NCBI GenBank assembly: GCA_013911165.1 | Contig: JACETR010000008.1 | Coordinates: 1 to 62,107, forward strand | Source: Planctomycetota bacterium | Lineage (GTDB): Bacteria > Planctomycetota > UBA8108 > UBA1146 | DNA: 62,107 bases | Direction of reading: 5' to 3' | Shown here: in pieces, positions 54,473 to 62,107 of the stretch | Layout: each line of letters opens with the position of its first letter | Numbering within the stretch: the first letter of the stretch is position 1 | Notes under the pieces: model-generated | What the model saw: only the letters and a program-made list of their open reading frames with translations | The model's database searches: none | Told to the model about the DNA's origin: nothing | Program-made: the position numbers and the translations under genes

Positions 54473-56289
54473 GATACACCTCCCGGGGCTCCCGGCAGGA
54501 TTCTTCGATTGATCTTGCCGTCTTGCATTTCGATTCGAGAATGAAAGCTGCGTTCCAGATCTTCATCATGCGTGATGATCAATAATGTTTTTCCAACGAA
54601 GTCCTCTGTCAGCATTTGTTGGATTTGACGTCGGCTTTTTGGATCGATCGCTGTGGTGGGCTCATCGAGAATGACGATGGACGAATCTCTGAGCAACGCA
54701 GTACTGAGAGTCAAGCGCCGCTTTTCTCCTCCAGAAAGATCTTGTCCACCTTCCGTCATCTCCCGATCCAAACCGTCAGGGTCGTCAATGATGAAATCGC
54801 AGCGGGCTCTTCTCAGAGCATCAAGCATTTGTTCATCAGAAGCCTCGGGCTTGTGAAACTGTAAATGTTCTCTGACAGTTCCAGAAAGAATAAAACTTTC
54901 CTGAAGCACGACGGACAACTGCTCTCGCATACTCCGAATAGTCCAGTTTTTGATGGGGATTCCGTCGATGGATATCTGCCCGGTTTCTGGTTCAAAGAGT
55001 CGAAGGAGAAGGGCTGTGAGAGTGCTTTTTCCTGCTCCATTCGGGCCAGTCAAGACAACGTGCTCGCCAGAAGAGATTTCGAGGTTCAATCCTTCGAAGA
55101 CTCTGCGTTTTGGCTTTGAACTTTTTTTACCACTCTCTCCTTCGATTTCTTCAGGGGAGGAATGGTAGGAGAAAGATACGTTTTCGAATCGTATTTGTCC
55201 CTGAAGATGTGGGGCTTCCTCGGCCTCGGGGTCATCTTTCTCCTCGGGGTGGATTGTCAGAATCTCTGAAATTCTGTCAGCACAAGCAGCGGCTTTGCCT
55301 ATCTTTCCGGAGAGTCGGGCCGCTTTGCGCAGTGGTTTTTGGAGTGACCGAACATAGGAGATAAATACCAAGAGGTCTCCGGGTGTCATTCCAGAACCGA
55401 TGAAAACCCGATATGCCCCGGCAAGTAAAACGAGAGACAGTCCGCCAGCAAAGATCAATTCCGTCCAGCGGGAAAGTGCAGCCTGTAGTCGAGTGGCCTT
55501 AACCCCCTGGCGAAGGGAAGAACGGTTCTTTCGGGCAAACTTTCTGACAACTTCGTCTTCTCTACCCAGGCTTTTGATGAGTTTGAGAGAAGATAGCCCC
55601 TCTCCTGTTGTGAATGCTATGTCGCCTTCATGCTCTCTCTGTTTTTTGGCAACTTTGGTGATCTTCACGCTGAATATCCGGGAAAGGACAGCTATCAACA
55701 GAAGGACTACCAGCGAAACGAGAGACAACTGCCAATCGATCATTCCCATGAGAGCCAGTGTTGCCAGAGCTTGAACAACTCTACCAGCAAAGTCGACGAG
55801 CTCAGTGGAAAGTACATCCCGAAGCATGGGAACATCGCCGGTGATTCTTACCAATAGATCACCGAGTTTTTGATCACGATGAAACTTGAGCGAAAGCAAG
55901 AGCAAGTGTGAGTAAACACGCTTTCTCAGTTTCATGATCATTCTTTGACCGGCCACAGCACTGGTAACAGTCCGTGCATATCCTGCGATTCCCTGTCCCA
56001 CTGCGATCAGAAGTACAGCAAGACTGACAAATGCAAGGAATTGAAGCGGTTGTTGGGCGGGCCACTGGGGATCGATGAAGGGAAGGGTGTCAGAGTTTTC
56101 AGGTATCAGCAATCCGTCGAAGATGAACTTGACGGGCCAGGGCGCCAACAAAGCGAAGCCGATTTCAAAAACGAGAGCAAAAGCGGACGCTCCCAGAAGT
56201 GGGGCTTGTGCTTTGAGAAGGTCGCCATGTTTTCCAGTGACGGTTCTCCAGTCATGGAGTCCCTTTTTCAGAACCTTGGCCGAACTCAT
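54469..56289 (-). CDS. ABC exporter, fused membrane and ATPase domains (MsbA-like)
   Basis: 606 residues. Membrane domain of about six helices (residues 25-330) followed by an ATPase: Walker A GPNGAGKS at 415-422, signature LSGGE at 518-522, Walker B ILDEP at 540-544 and switch H574. Works as a dimer exporting lipids, lipid-linked sugars or peptides. The glycosyltransferase neighbours favour a lipid-linked glycan or glycolipid. An unusual Glu/Ser/Lys-rich insert (about 376-397) lies just before the ATPase core. It overlaps both neighbours by four bases. Confidence 0.88.
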   Translation of the reverse strand: MSSAKVLKKGLHDWRTVTGKHGDLLKAQAPLLGASAFALVFEIGFALLAPWPVKFIFDGLLIPENSDTLPFIDPQWPAQQPLQFLAFVSLAVLLIAVGQGIAGYARTVTSAVAGQRMIMKLRKRVYSHLLLLSLKFHRDQKLGDLLVRITGDVPMLRDVLSTELVDFAGRVVQALATLALMGMIDWQLSLVSLVVLLLIAVLSRIFSVKITKVAKKQREHEGDIAFTTGEGLSSLKLIKSLGREDEVVRKFARKNRSSLRQGVKATRLQAALSRWTELIFAGGLSLVLLAGAYRVFIGSGMTPGDLLVFISYVRSLQKPLRKAARLSGKIGKAAACADRISEILTIHPEEKDDPEAEEAPHLQGQIRFENVSFSYHSSPEEIEGESGKKSSKPKRRVFEGLNLEISSGEHVVLTGPNGAGKSTLTALLLRLFEPETGQISIDGIPIKNWTIRSMREQLSVVLQESFILSGTVREHLQFHKPEASDEQMLDALRRARCDFIIDDPDGLDREMTEGGQDLSGGEKRRLTLSTALLRDSSIVILDEPTTAIDPKSRRQIQQMLTEDFVGKTLLIITHDEDLERSFHSRIEMQDGKINRRILPGAPGGVS

Positions 56290-57443
56290 CGAACCGACTC
56301 CACCGCTGCGAGGATTTGTTGGGCTCGCATTTGCCAGGTGGCATTTTCAAGAACCCATTTTCTGCACAGGTCGCCCGCATTCGGTTCCACTTTCAATCTG
56401 GATAATTCTTTCTTCATACCCTCTGCGAACATGCGGGTATCGCCAGAATCTGCCAGTGTTCCCCTGCCGTCGATAACGAGATCTCCGATCTGGCCACGGT
56501 TTGTGGCAACAACCGGCATTCCACAACTGAAGTATTCGTAGATTTTCAACGGCGAAAACCAGAACTCTTCCATCTCCGGATAGGGTGCTACTCCCAGATT
56601 ACAATGTCCGAGCCATTCCCCGACCGCTGAGTGGGGGATACTTCCTGTGAAGTGCACGCGATCCATCAATCCTTTTTGTTGCACGTTTACCTCAAATGCA
56701 GGCTTCTCGGGACCGTCTCCAATACAGAGAAGGTGAGCGTCCGAGCCCAAATCCTTGACGAGATATTCAAAGGAGGTCAGCAGATCCTGGATTCCGTGCC
56801 ATGGTCTGAAGGTCCCGGTGAAACCAATCAGGGGAATGTTGTCAGGTGGTAATGAGTCGGGACGTTTTGTCGCAGAGGGTTTGAAGACATCCTGGTCGAC
56901 ACCATTTGGGACGAGGATCACACCCTCTTGGTGGCCTCTTTCAGAGACTACCCAGTCCTGGATCTCTTTCGAAACACAGACGACCACATCTGCTTCCCTG
57001 AGAAGCAGGCGAGACAGGCCTGTGGCCAGATTCTCATTGGCGAGTTGTCTGTATTTTTTTGACTCCAGAGCAAGAGGACTGTTGACCTCCAATACGAAGG
57101 GAACTTGATGTTTCCTGGCCAGATAAAGGCCTCCCGGGTGCCAGAGACTGTATCGCTCATAAACGAAATCATGGACCTCGTCGATGTTGTCCAGTCTGGC
57201 GAGAAAGAGTCGACTTTCTCTTTCTTCAATTGATTTGTGCTTTTTACGGGGGGGGAGTTCCATGGCATGAATCGGTATCGTGCCAAGTTTTTCTCCTTCT
57301 GGCCGAATCGTATACAGATCTCCTCCCAAGCCAAGCTGGCTGAACGCTTTGCAAATGGAAGCCACATGAATGCTGGCTCCCTTTTGCCCGGGAACAGGAA
57401 TCCCCGGATCAGCGCATATATAGGAGAAGTTCTTCAGTTTCAT
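56286..57443 (-). CDS. Glycosyltransferase family 4
   Basis: 385 residues with two Rossmann-like halves. The N-terminal GQKGASIHVASICKAFSQLG and the C-terminal LCIGDGPEK, FTGSIPH and FSPLKIYEYFSCGMPVV motifs are typical of GT4 retaining enzymes such as those that use nucleotide hexoses. Acceptor and sugar cannot be told. Stop overlaps the ABC exporter start by four bases, so sugar assembly and export are coupled at translation. Confidence 0.87.
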   Translation of the reverse strand: MKLKNFSYICADPGIPVPGQKGASIHVASICKAFSQLGLGGDLYTIRPEGEKLGTIPIHAMELPPRKKHKSIEERESRLFLARLDNIDEVHDFVYERYSLWHPGGLYLARKHQVPFVLEVNSPLALESKKYRQLANENLATGLSRLLLREADVVVCVSKEIQDWVVSERGHQEGVILVPNGVDQDVFKPSATKRPDSLPPDNIPLIGFTGTFRPWHGIQDLLTSFEYLVKDLGSDAHLLCIGDGPEKPAFEVNVQQKGLMDRVHFTGSIPHSAVGEWLGHCNLGVAPYPEMEEFWFSPLKIYEYFSCGMPVVATNRGQIGDLVIDGRGTLADSGDTRMFAEGMKKELSRLKVEPNAGDLCRKWVLENATWQMRAQQILAAVESVR

Positions 57444-57449
57444 CCCTGG

Positions 57450-58712
57450 TTACCCCCGACGAGCGCTGGTCTCAAAGTGGGATTTGAGGGTTGCAACGTT
57501 GGTTGAAAGGTTAAAGAGGTTTTCTGCCCTGCTCCTTGCGGATCCGATTTTCCATTCTTTCGAATCCACACGGCTTTTCATTGATTTGATCCCATCTGCG
57601 AGAGCTCTGGCGTCACCCGGTTCGACCAATTCACCCGTTCCTTCCGCAAGAATTTCGGGGCAACCGGTCAAGGTGGTTGAAACCGCAGGAAGGTCCAATG
57701 CCAGAGCTTCCAGAAGTACAGTGGGGAGAGCGTCCATATTTCCGTCTGCATCCGGAATACATGCCAAGGCCATCATCGTTGCTTCGGAGCAGTGTCGCCT
57801 GACTTCTTCTATGGGGAGGGCACCAAGAAATCGGACTTTGTCATTCAACCCAAGTCTTTGATTCATCTGGTGAAGTTTTTCCTGATCGTCACCATCACCA
57901 ATAATGTCGACTTGAAGATCCATTCCCTCTTCAGAGAGAAGCTTGATGGATTGCAGGAGAATGTCGAAACCTTTCTTGGGTACAAGGCGGCCGACACTGA
58001 TTATTTTTGTTGGCTCTGCATTGAGGGGGCTTCGGTCCGACGGAACTTCAAAGAAATCCATATTGATTCCGTTGTAGAGTCGTTTGACCTTCGCTGCGTC
58101 GATACCGGGGGTGTGATCCAGAATGTATTGACGATTGAAATCACTCACTGTGATAGCAAATGCGGAATGATCGGTTAGCTCTCTAAACAGGTTCCTGTTG
58201 ACAGTTTCACGAAAGATATCCTTCGCATGGCATGTAAAGGAGAAGGGGATGTCGTAGAGAAGATTGACCAATGCTGCCATGCGTGTCGAAATTGTGGCGA
58301 AGTGTGCATGAAAGTGTTGCACACCGCGCGTGCGAGCTTCAGCACCGATGTAAACCGCTCTCAGCAGCATATCCAATTCTTTTGGAATAGAGTGTTCTCG
58401 AAGAAAGTCGACAGCAAGTTGCCAGCGTTCCATGCTTGGGACGATACCCGGCGGAAATTTGGATATCTTGTCCCAATAACTCTCAGGCTTTTCTCTGAGA
58501 ACGTATTCAATGGTCAGTTTCAGTTCACTGAGACTGCCATGAAATCGACCGTCACCCGGAGCCATCAAACTGAAGACTTCGACTTCAACTCCCTGCCTCT
58601 CCAGTTCGAGAATCTCATTGAGAATGAAGGTCTCAGAGAGCCTTGGGAACATCTTCAGGATGTATCCAACCTTGAGAGGCTGGTCATGCTCTGAGGAGGG
58701 TGTCATTGACAT
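57450..58712 (-). CDS. Glycosyltransferase family 4, colanic-acid WcaL-like
   Basis: 420 residues. The opening GYILKMFPRLSETFILNEI and the HFHAHFATIST region are typical of WcaL/AmsK-type GT4 enzymes of exopolysaccharide clusters. The C-terminal half has GRLVPKKGFDILLQSI and ALPTVLLEALALDLP. It starts 29 bases inside the previous gene and ends six bases before the next. Confidence 0.88.
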   Translation of the reverse strand: MSMTPSSEHDQPLKVGYILKMFPRLSETFILNEILELERQGVEVEVFSLMAPGDGRFHGSLSELKLTIEYVLREKPESYWDKISKFPPGIVPSMERWQLAVDFLREHSIPKELDMLLRAVYIGAEARTRGVQHFHAHFATISTRMAALVNLLYDIPFSFTCHAKDIFRETVNRNLFRELTDHSAFAITVSDFNRQYILDHTPGIDAAKVKRLYNGINMDFFEVPSDRSPLNAEPTKIISVGRLVPKKGFDILLQSIKLLSEEGMDLQVDIIGDGDDQEKLHQMNQRLGLNDKVRFLGALPIEEVRRHCSEATMMALACIPDADGNMDALPTVLLEALALDLPAVSTTLTGCPEILAEGTGELVEPGDARALADGIKSMKSRVDSKEWKIGSARSRAENLFNLSTNVATLKSHFETSARRG

Positions 58713-59967
58713 CTTCTTCTTCTTTCCTTTTTCGGATCATGGTCGAAAGGATCTCGTCAACTCTGGACAAAAAGTTGCCGATTCCGTCCATGTTGAGCCC
58801 CAATTCGTCCACGGTTTTCAAATGAGGGGATTCAAGACCTGTTTCGATGGCTTCGATCAGTTTTTCAGAGGTCAATTCATCGGGGTGGATCATGTTGATC
58901 AAACCCTTTTGAGAAAACTTCTGGGCCCTGATCCACTGTTCTTTTCTGGGGGAAACCCTGGGAATAATGATTGTGGGCTTGCGAACAGCAATCGCTTCAA
59001 GGGTCGCATTGTAGCCACCCATGGAGACGATGACGTCAGCAGCCCTCAGATGATCTTCGAGGTTGGTTGTGAATCGCAAAATCTCGATGTTATTGAACTG
59101 GTGGAATCGATCGATCAGATTTCTTGCAGTGACCCTGTTCAGATGCGGTCCTGTCACCAGAGTTCCCACATACTTGTTTGGGAAACTGCTCAGGGCTTGA
59201 AGAAAGGTTTCTCCGAGCGGATCTCCATCCTCACCGCCTCCCGCAACACAGACTATTTTCTTTTGGGAATTTCTTCTCAATGTGAGGGAATCGATAAAGT
59301 CTGTATGCAGTTTGGAAAGACTGATCCGCTTCAGGTAGCCAAGGTATTCGATTCGTTGATTCGTGGTCTCGCTCAAATGGTAGAGTTTGCCCAAATCAAA
59401 GACGTCTTTACTTCCATAAACCCAAATGTGGTCGTAGAGAGATTCGACAAGTAGATTGGCCCCGGATTTTTTCCAGGACTTTCGTACTGTTTCACTTTCA
59501 TCGATGATATCGCGTAACCCTATTGCGATGCGTGTCCCACGGGATTTCAGATCCGGAAGAAGTGGAATCAGCTCTCCACTCAATCCTGTTGGCACGTGGT
59601 CGACAATGAGAAGGTCGGGATCGAAGGCGAGGATTTCCTTGCGAAGTTTGTCTCGTCGGCGACGGAATGCGGTGAGAGTGTTGATTTGTGGATTTCGGGG
59701 GATGTACTCGCCGGAGGAATCCTTGGTCATGGGTTCCATCACTACGACACGGGTCCGGACGGGCAACTTGAAGAAGGTGGCCTTGGCAGAACCTGTAATC
59801 AGCAGGATTTCGACATCTTCGAGATGTTCCTGGATACGCGAGGCGAGCAGCAGGCAACGGCGAAAATGTCCCAGTCCAAATCCATCATGGCTGTAAAAAG
59901 CCACCCGTCGCATGGGTTTGGAAGGGGTATTCCCTTTAGTAGAGGAATCATTCTTCGCCGAGGTCAT
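58684..59967 (-). CDS. GT28-like predicted glycosyltransferase (COG4671 type)
   Basis: About 427 residues from ATG 59967, which GGAAG precedes. The N-terminus VAFYSHDGFGLGHFRR is the characteristic glycine-rich start of the COG4671/MurG-like family, and the C-terminal half has VCVAGGGEDG, VSMGGYNATLEAIA and KPTIIIPR for nucleotide-sugar binding. First gene of the glycan operon. The same frame extends upstream to 60057 but the extra part is not conserved-looking. Confidence 0.82.
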   Translation of the reverse strand: MTSAKNDSSTKGNTPSKPMRRVAFYSHDGFGLGHFRRCLLLASRIQEHLEDVEILLITGSAKATFFKLPVRTRVVVMEPMTKDSSGEYIPRNPQINTLTAFRRRRDKLRKEILAFDPDLLIVDHVPTGLSGELIPLLPDLKSRGTRIAIGLRDIIDESETVRKSWKKSGANLLVESLYDHIWVYGSKDVFDLGKLYHLSETTNQRIEYLGYLKRISLSKLHTDFIDSLTLRRNSQKKIVCVAGGGEDGDPLGETFLQALSSFPNKYVGTLVTGPHLNRVTARNLIDRFHQFNNIEILRFTTNLEDHLRAADVIVSMGGYNATLEAIAVRKPTIIIPRVSPRKEQWIRAQKFSQKGLINMIHPDELTSEKLIEAIETGLESPHLKTVDELGLNMDGIGNFLSRVDEILSTMIRKRKEEEDVNDTLLRA

Positions 59968-60073
59968 GAATCTTCCAATCGAGGTATTCAAATAGGTACA
60001 TTCGATTACTTCGCAAATATGATTCCATAAACTTTCGGCGTAGAATGTATATCGCAAACGACTGGGCGGAATT

Positions 60074-60104
60074 CCTTAAGTTATTTTAATATTTGGACTT
60101 AAGG
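60074..60104. promoter_or_regulatory. Inverted repeat upstream of the glycan operon
   Basis: CCTTAAGT (60074-60081) and ACTTAAGG (60097-60104) are perfect inverted arms around an AT-rich 15-base spacer. It lies 107-137 bases before the first glycosyltransferase start, a typical place for a dimeric regulator site. No reliable -35/-10 or sigma-54 promoter could be aligned to it. Confidence 0.4.
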
Positions 60105-60145
60105 TGTGTTTTGTAGGTGTGGATAGGGGGCGGGGAGCGTTTTGG

Positions 60146-60222
60146 TATGGCCAATTATGGCCACTCTGAGTATCGGACGCCGGGGGTGGTCGCATTTAGC
60201 CGGCAGGGGCGACATATAGCCA
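60146..60222. promoter_or_regulatory. Cluster of four TWTRGCC boxes
   Basis: TATGGCCA occurs at 60146-60153 and again at 60156-60163, ten bases apart. Related boxes TTTAGCC (60195-60201) and TATAGCCA (60215-60222) follow. They sit between the NtrC-type regulator gene and the glycan operon and may be activator sites; this is pattern recognition only. Confidence 0.35.
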
Positions 60223-60231
60223 AAAATCTGA

Positions 60232-61617
60232 CTATAAACCGCGCTTGTCCAGTCGGTGTCGGAGGGCTCCACGGGTCAAACCCAGTAGCCTGGCGACTTC
60301 CGAGACATTCCCGCCTTTGAAGTCGAGGGCTTGCTGAATCAGTTGGGTTTCCACCTCTGCAAGGGTGCAGGATTCTTTTTCGAAATCGAACTGAATGTCT
60401 CCGAGAGCCACAGGACCTCTGACCGTTGCAGAACCATCTCCCTGCAGATTGAGAGCAGGTGAGGCCAAGGTGTCGCCGGAAGAGATGAGTACCATTCGCT
60501 CAATGGTGTGAGCCAACTCTCGAACATTTCCTGGCCAACTGTAGCTTTTCAACTCCTCGCGGACGGAGTCCGGAATCTGGAGATGATCCTTGCGATATCT
60601 TTTCGAGTGAATATCCACAAAGTGATCCACCAACAGGTCAAGGTCATGGCCCCGGTCTCGCAGGGCAGGAAGTGTGATGGAGACGACCTTCAAACGATAG
60701 TAGAGGTCGGACCTGAAAGAGCCATCCCGTGAGGCCTGTTCCAGATTCTGGTTTGTCGCTGCGATGATCCTGACGTCAGCAGAATACTCCCGAGTGCCTC
60801 CAACTCGACGAACCTTTTTGGTTTCGAGCACATTGAGAAGCTTGGTTTGCATCTCAAGAGGCATGTCTCCGATCTCGTCGAGGAAAATGGTGCCGCCAGC
60901 TGCAACTTCAAAGAGTCCCTGCTTTTGTTGGGAGGCTCCGGTGAATGAACCCTTCTCGTGTCCGAAAAGTTCACTTTCAATCAAGTCCTTGGGCAGTCCG
61001 CTGCAGTTGACCTGTAGAAAAGGGAATCTCGAAAGACTTCCTTTTTCATGAATGTATCGGGCAAGAAGGTCTTTGCCGACACCGGTCTCTCCGCCGATCA
61101 ATACGGTTGGTAACTCTGCCGCTTTGTCGATGGGAATCTGGGAAAGCTGCTCGACCACCTCAAGAACCTGCTGGATGGGAGGGCACTCACCGACGATGGT
61201 TTTGCGTTCGCTGAGTGCTGAGACTCTCTCGTGGGCTCCAACGAGCCTTCTCATCTCGGCATTTTCAAGCTCTCGTTCGACAACCAGATTGAGTTCCTCG
61301 AGGTCGAGAGGTTTTTCCAGATAGTCGAGGGCTCCTTCTTTCATCGCTTCAACAGCACTGTCGACAGAAGCGAAAGCGGTCACCATGAGAACGGGCACTT
61401 CAGGGAGTTCCTGACGAAGACTGCGAAGGACTTCCAGGCCGTCAATGTCTGGTAACTGGACGTCAAGGATCGCCATGTCGATGGATTCGGATTTGATGAT
61501 TTTCAGGGCCTCTGCACCTGTTTCTGCAGGAAGACAACGATGGCCACCTCTGCCCAATTCCAGGGTGAGGGATTGGAGAAGAGGGATCTCATCGTCGAGG
61601 ATCAGAATTTGTGCCAT
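60232..61617 (-). CDS. NtrC-family sigma-54-dependent response regulator
   Basis: 461 residues. Receiver domain with phospho-acceptor D52 and K102, AAA+ domain with Walker A GGETGVGK (174-181) and the sigma-54 contact loop GSFTGA (222-227, with the common Ala-to-Ser variant), and a C-terminal Fis-type helix-turn-helix (about 430-461). It should activate sigma-54 promoters after phosphorylation by the upstream kinase, whose coding end it overlaps by 29 bases. AAGGA lies about eight bases before the ATG. Confidence 0.95.
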   Translation of the reverse strand: MAQILILDDEIPLLQSLTLELGRGGHRCLPAETGAEALKIIKSESIDMAILDVQLPDIDGLEVLRSLRQELPEVPVLMVTAFASVDSAVEAMKEGALDYLEKPLDLEELNLVVERELENAEMRRLVGAHERVSALSERKTIVGECPPIQQVLEVVEQLSQIPIDKAAELPTVLIGGETGVGKDLLARYIHEKGSLSRFPFLQVNCSGLPKDLIESELFGHEKGSFTGASQQKQGLFEVAAGGTIFLDEIGDMPLEMQTKLLNVLETKKVRRVGGTREYSADVRIIAATNQNLEQASRDGSFRSDLYYRLKVVSITLPALRDRGHDLDLLVDHFVDIHSKRYRKDHLQIPDSVREELKSYSWPGNVRELAHTIERMVLISSGDTLASPALNLQGDGSATVRGPVALGDIQFDFEKESCTLAEVETQLIQQALDFKGGNVSEVARLLGLTRGALRHRLDKRGL

Positions 61618-62107
61618 TTTCTGTTCCTTTCTGCCCGGAGGCGTTTTTTGAATCGGTGGGAATCGTCAACAAAAACCGGCTGCCTTTTCCGGATTCTGAT
61701 TCCACTTCGATTTTTCCACCGTGTCCCACGACAATTCTTTGAGTCAGGGAGAGTCCCAGCCCAAGGCCGGACTTCTTGGTGGTGAAGTAGGGTTTGAAAA
61801 GTTGAGCAAGAACCTCTGCCGTCATTCCGTGACCGGTATCTTGCACTTCAATGAAAATTTCATCGCCACTGCTTCTCCCTGATAATGATACCACACCACC
61901 AGGATTACAGGACTCAATCGCGTTATTTAGGAGTACCAGAATCGATTGCTCGATTTTTCGTTCATCAATTCTTGCAGCGGGAAGAGTTCCGGTGATTTGG
62001 CATTTCACACTCACCTGTCTTTTATCTGCATATCCTGATACCGCTTCACACAGTGCGGGGAGTCGTGAGTCCAGCTGTGCCTCACCGTAGGTCAGCTGGA
62101 TGGGCTT
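61589..62107 (-). CDS. Sensor histidine kinase, ATPase part (5' partial)
   Basis: The frame is open to the right edge of the window, so the sensor and phospho-acceptor histidine lie outside; the GTG at 62014 is internal. The visible 172 residues hold the HATPase_c boxes: N-box LLNNAIESC, G1 DTGHGM, F-box LFKPYFTTK and G2 GLGLGLSL. Cognate partner of the overlapping NtrC-type regulator. Confidence 0.92.
   Translation of the reverse strand, partial: KPIQLTYGEAQLDSRLPALCEAVSGYADKRQVSVKCQITGTLPAARIDERKIEQSILVLLNNAIESCNPGGVVSLSGRSSGDEIFIEVQDTGHGMTAEVLAQLFKPYFTTKKSGLGLGLSLTQRIVVGHGGKIEVESESGKGSRFLLTIPTDSKNASGQKGTENGTNSDPRR

Noticed and set aside
58618..59454. 278-codon plus-strand open frame
   Set aside because: Antisense of the GT28-like gene, composition follows the real gene.
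59968..60231. Sigma-54 promoter for the glycan operon
   Set aside because: No GG-N10-GC arrangement with TTGC-like -12 element could be found on the minus strand.
1..62107. tRNA, rRNA, riboswitch, insertion sequence or phage genes
   Set aside because: None recognised by eye; a covariance-model scan would be needed to exclude small RNAs in the short gaps.

Overview
The window reads as chromosome of a Planctomycetota-like marine bacterium. This is inferred from protein style, not from any rRNA or marker gene. The clues are secreted proteins ending in paired calcium-binding (dockerin-like) modules that begin FIRGD, FG-GAP and DCDxDGxPDxC repeats, a myxobacterial-type PUFA synthase layout, and GC content in the mid-50s by eye. 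I saw no rRNA, tRNA, insertion sequence, prophage or CRISPR array. Genes are packed tightly and no gap exceeds 300 bases; the largest is 264 bases at 59968-60231.

Left part (1-26.1 kb), mostly housekeeping and stress genes: the end of a secreted FG-GAP/dockerin protein; addB-addA recombination nuclease-helicases; an iron-sulfur/NrfD fusion followed by a molybdopterin oxidoreductase, a MiaE-like tRNA hydroxylase and an SDR; a DUF885 peptidase-like protein and a CvpA-like protein; a second SDR; a rhodanese; queG with a CPBP protease; a UbiA-family prenyltransferase; a PAC2-family protein ended by a 17-bp perfect terminator hairpin; two further secreted dockerin-like proteins; and aconitase.

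Centre (26.1-47.4 kb, all minus strand), the notable part: eight genes in the order pfaD, pfa2, pfa3, oleA, oleB, oleC, oleD, PPTase. Each of the seven junctions overlaps by 1 to 4 bases (TGATG, ATGA or TTGA). The Pfa proteins form a complete polyunsaturated fatty acid synthase: an enoyl reductase, then KS-AT-five ACPs-KR-DH, then KS-CLF-AT-DH-DH. OleA-D form a complete head-to-head hydrocarbon pathway, and the last gene is an Sfp-type phosphopantetheinyl transferase that can activate the ACPs. Pfa3 has no C-terminal acylglycerol-phosphate acyltransferase domain, which myxobacterial Pfa3 carries. The simplest reading is a self-contained operon that makes a polyunsaturated acyl chain, joins two chains through OleA, and releases a long-chain polyunsaturated alkene. 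In Shewanella the same chemistry (hentriacontanonaene) comes from separate pfa and ole loci.

Right part (47.5-62.1 kb, minus strand): an envelope or glycan operon of three glycosyltransferases, an ABC exporter, two APH-like kinases, an AlgE-like outer-membrane barrel and a beta-helix lipoprotein. Upstream of it is a histidine kinase / NtrC-type regulator pair. A 106-bp gap with a hairpin separates this operon from the pfa-ole operon. The gap in front of the glycan operon holds an inverted repeat and four similar TWTRGCC boxes.
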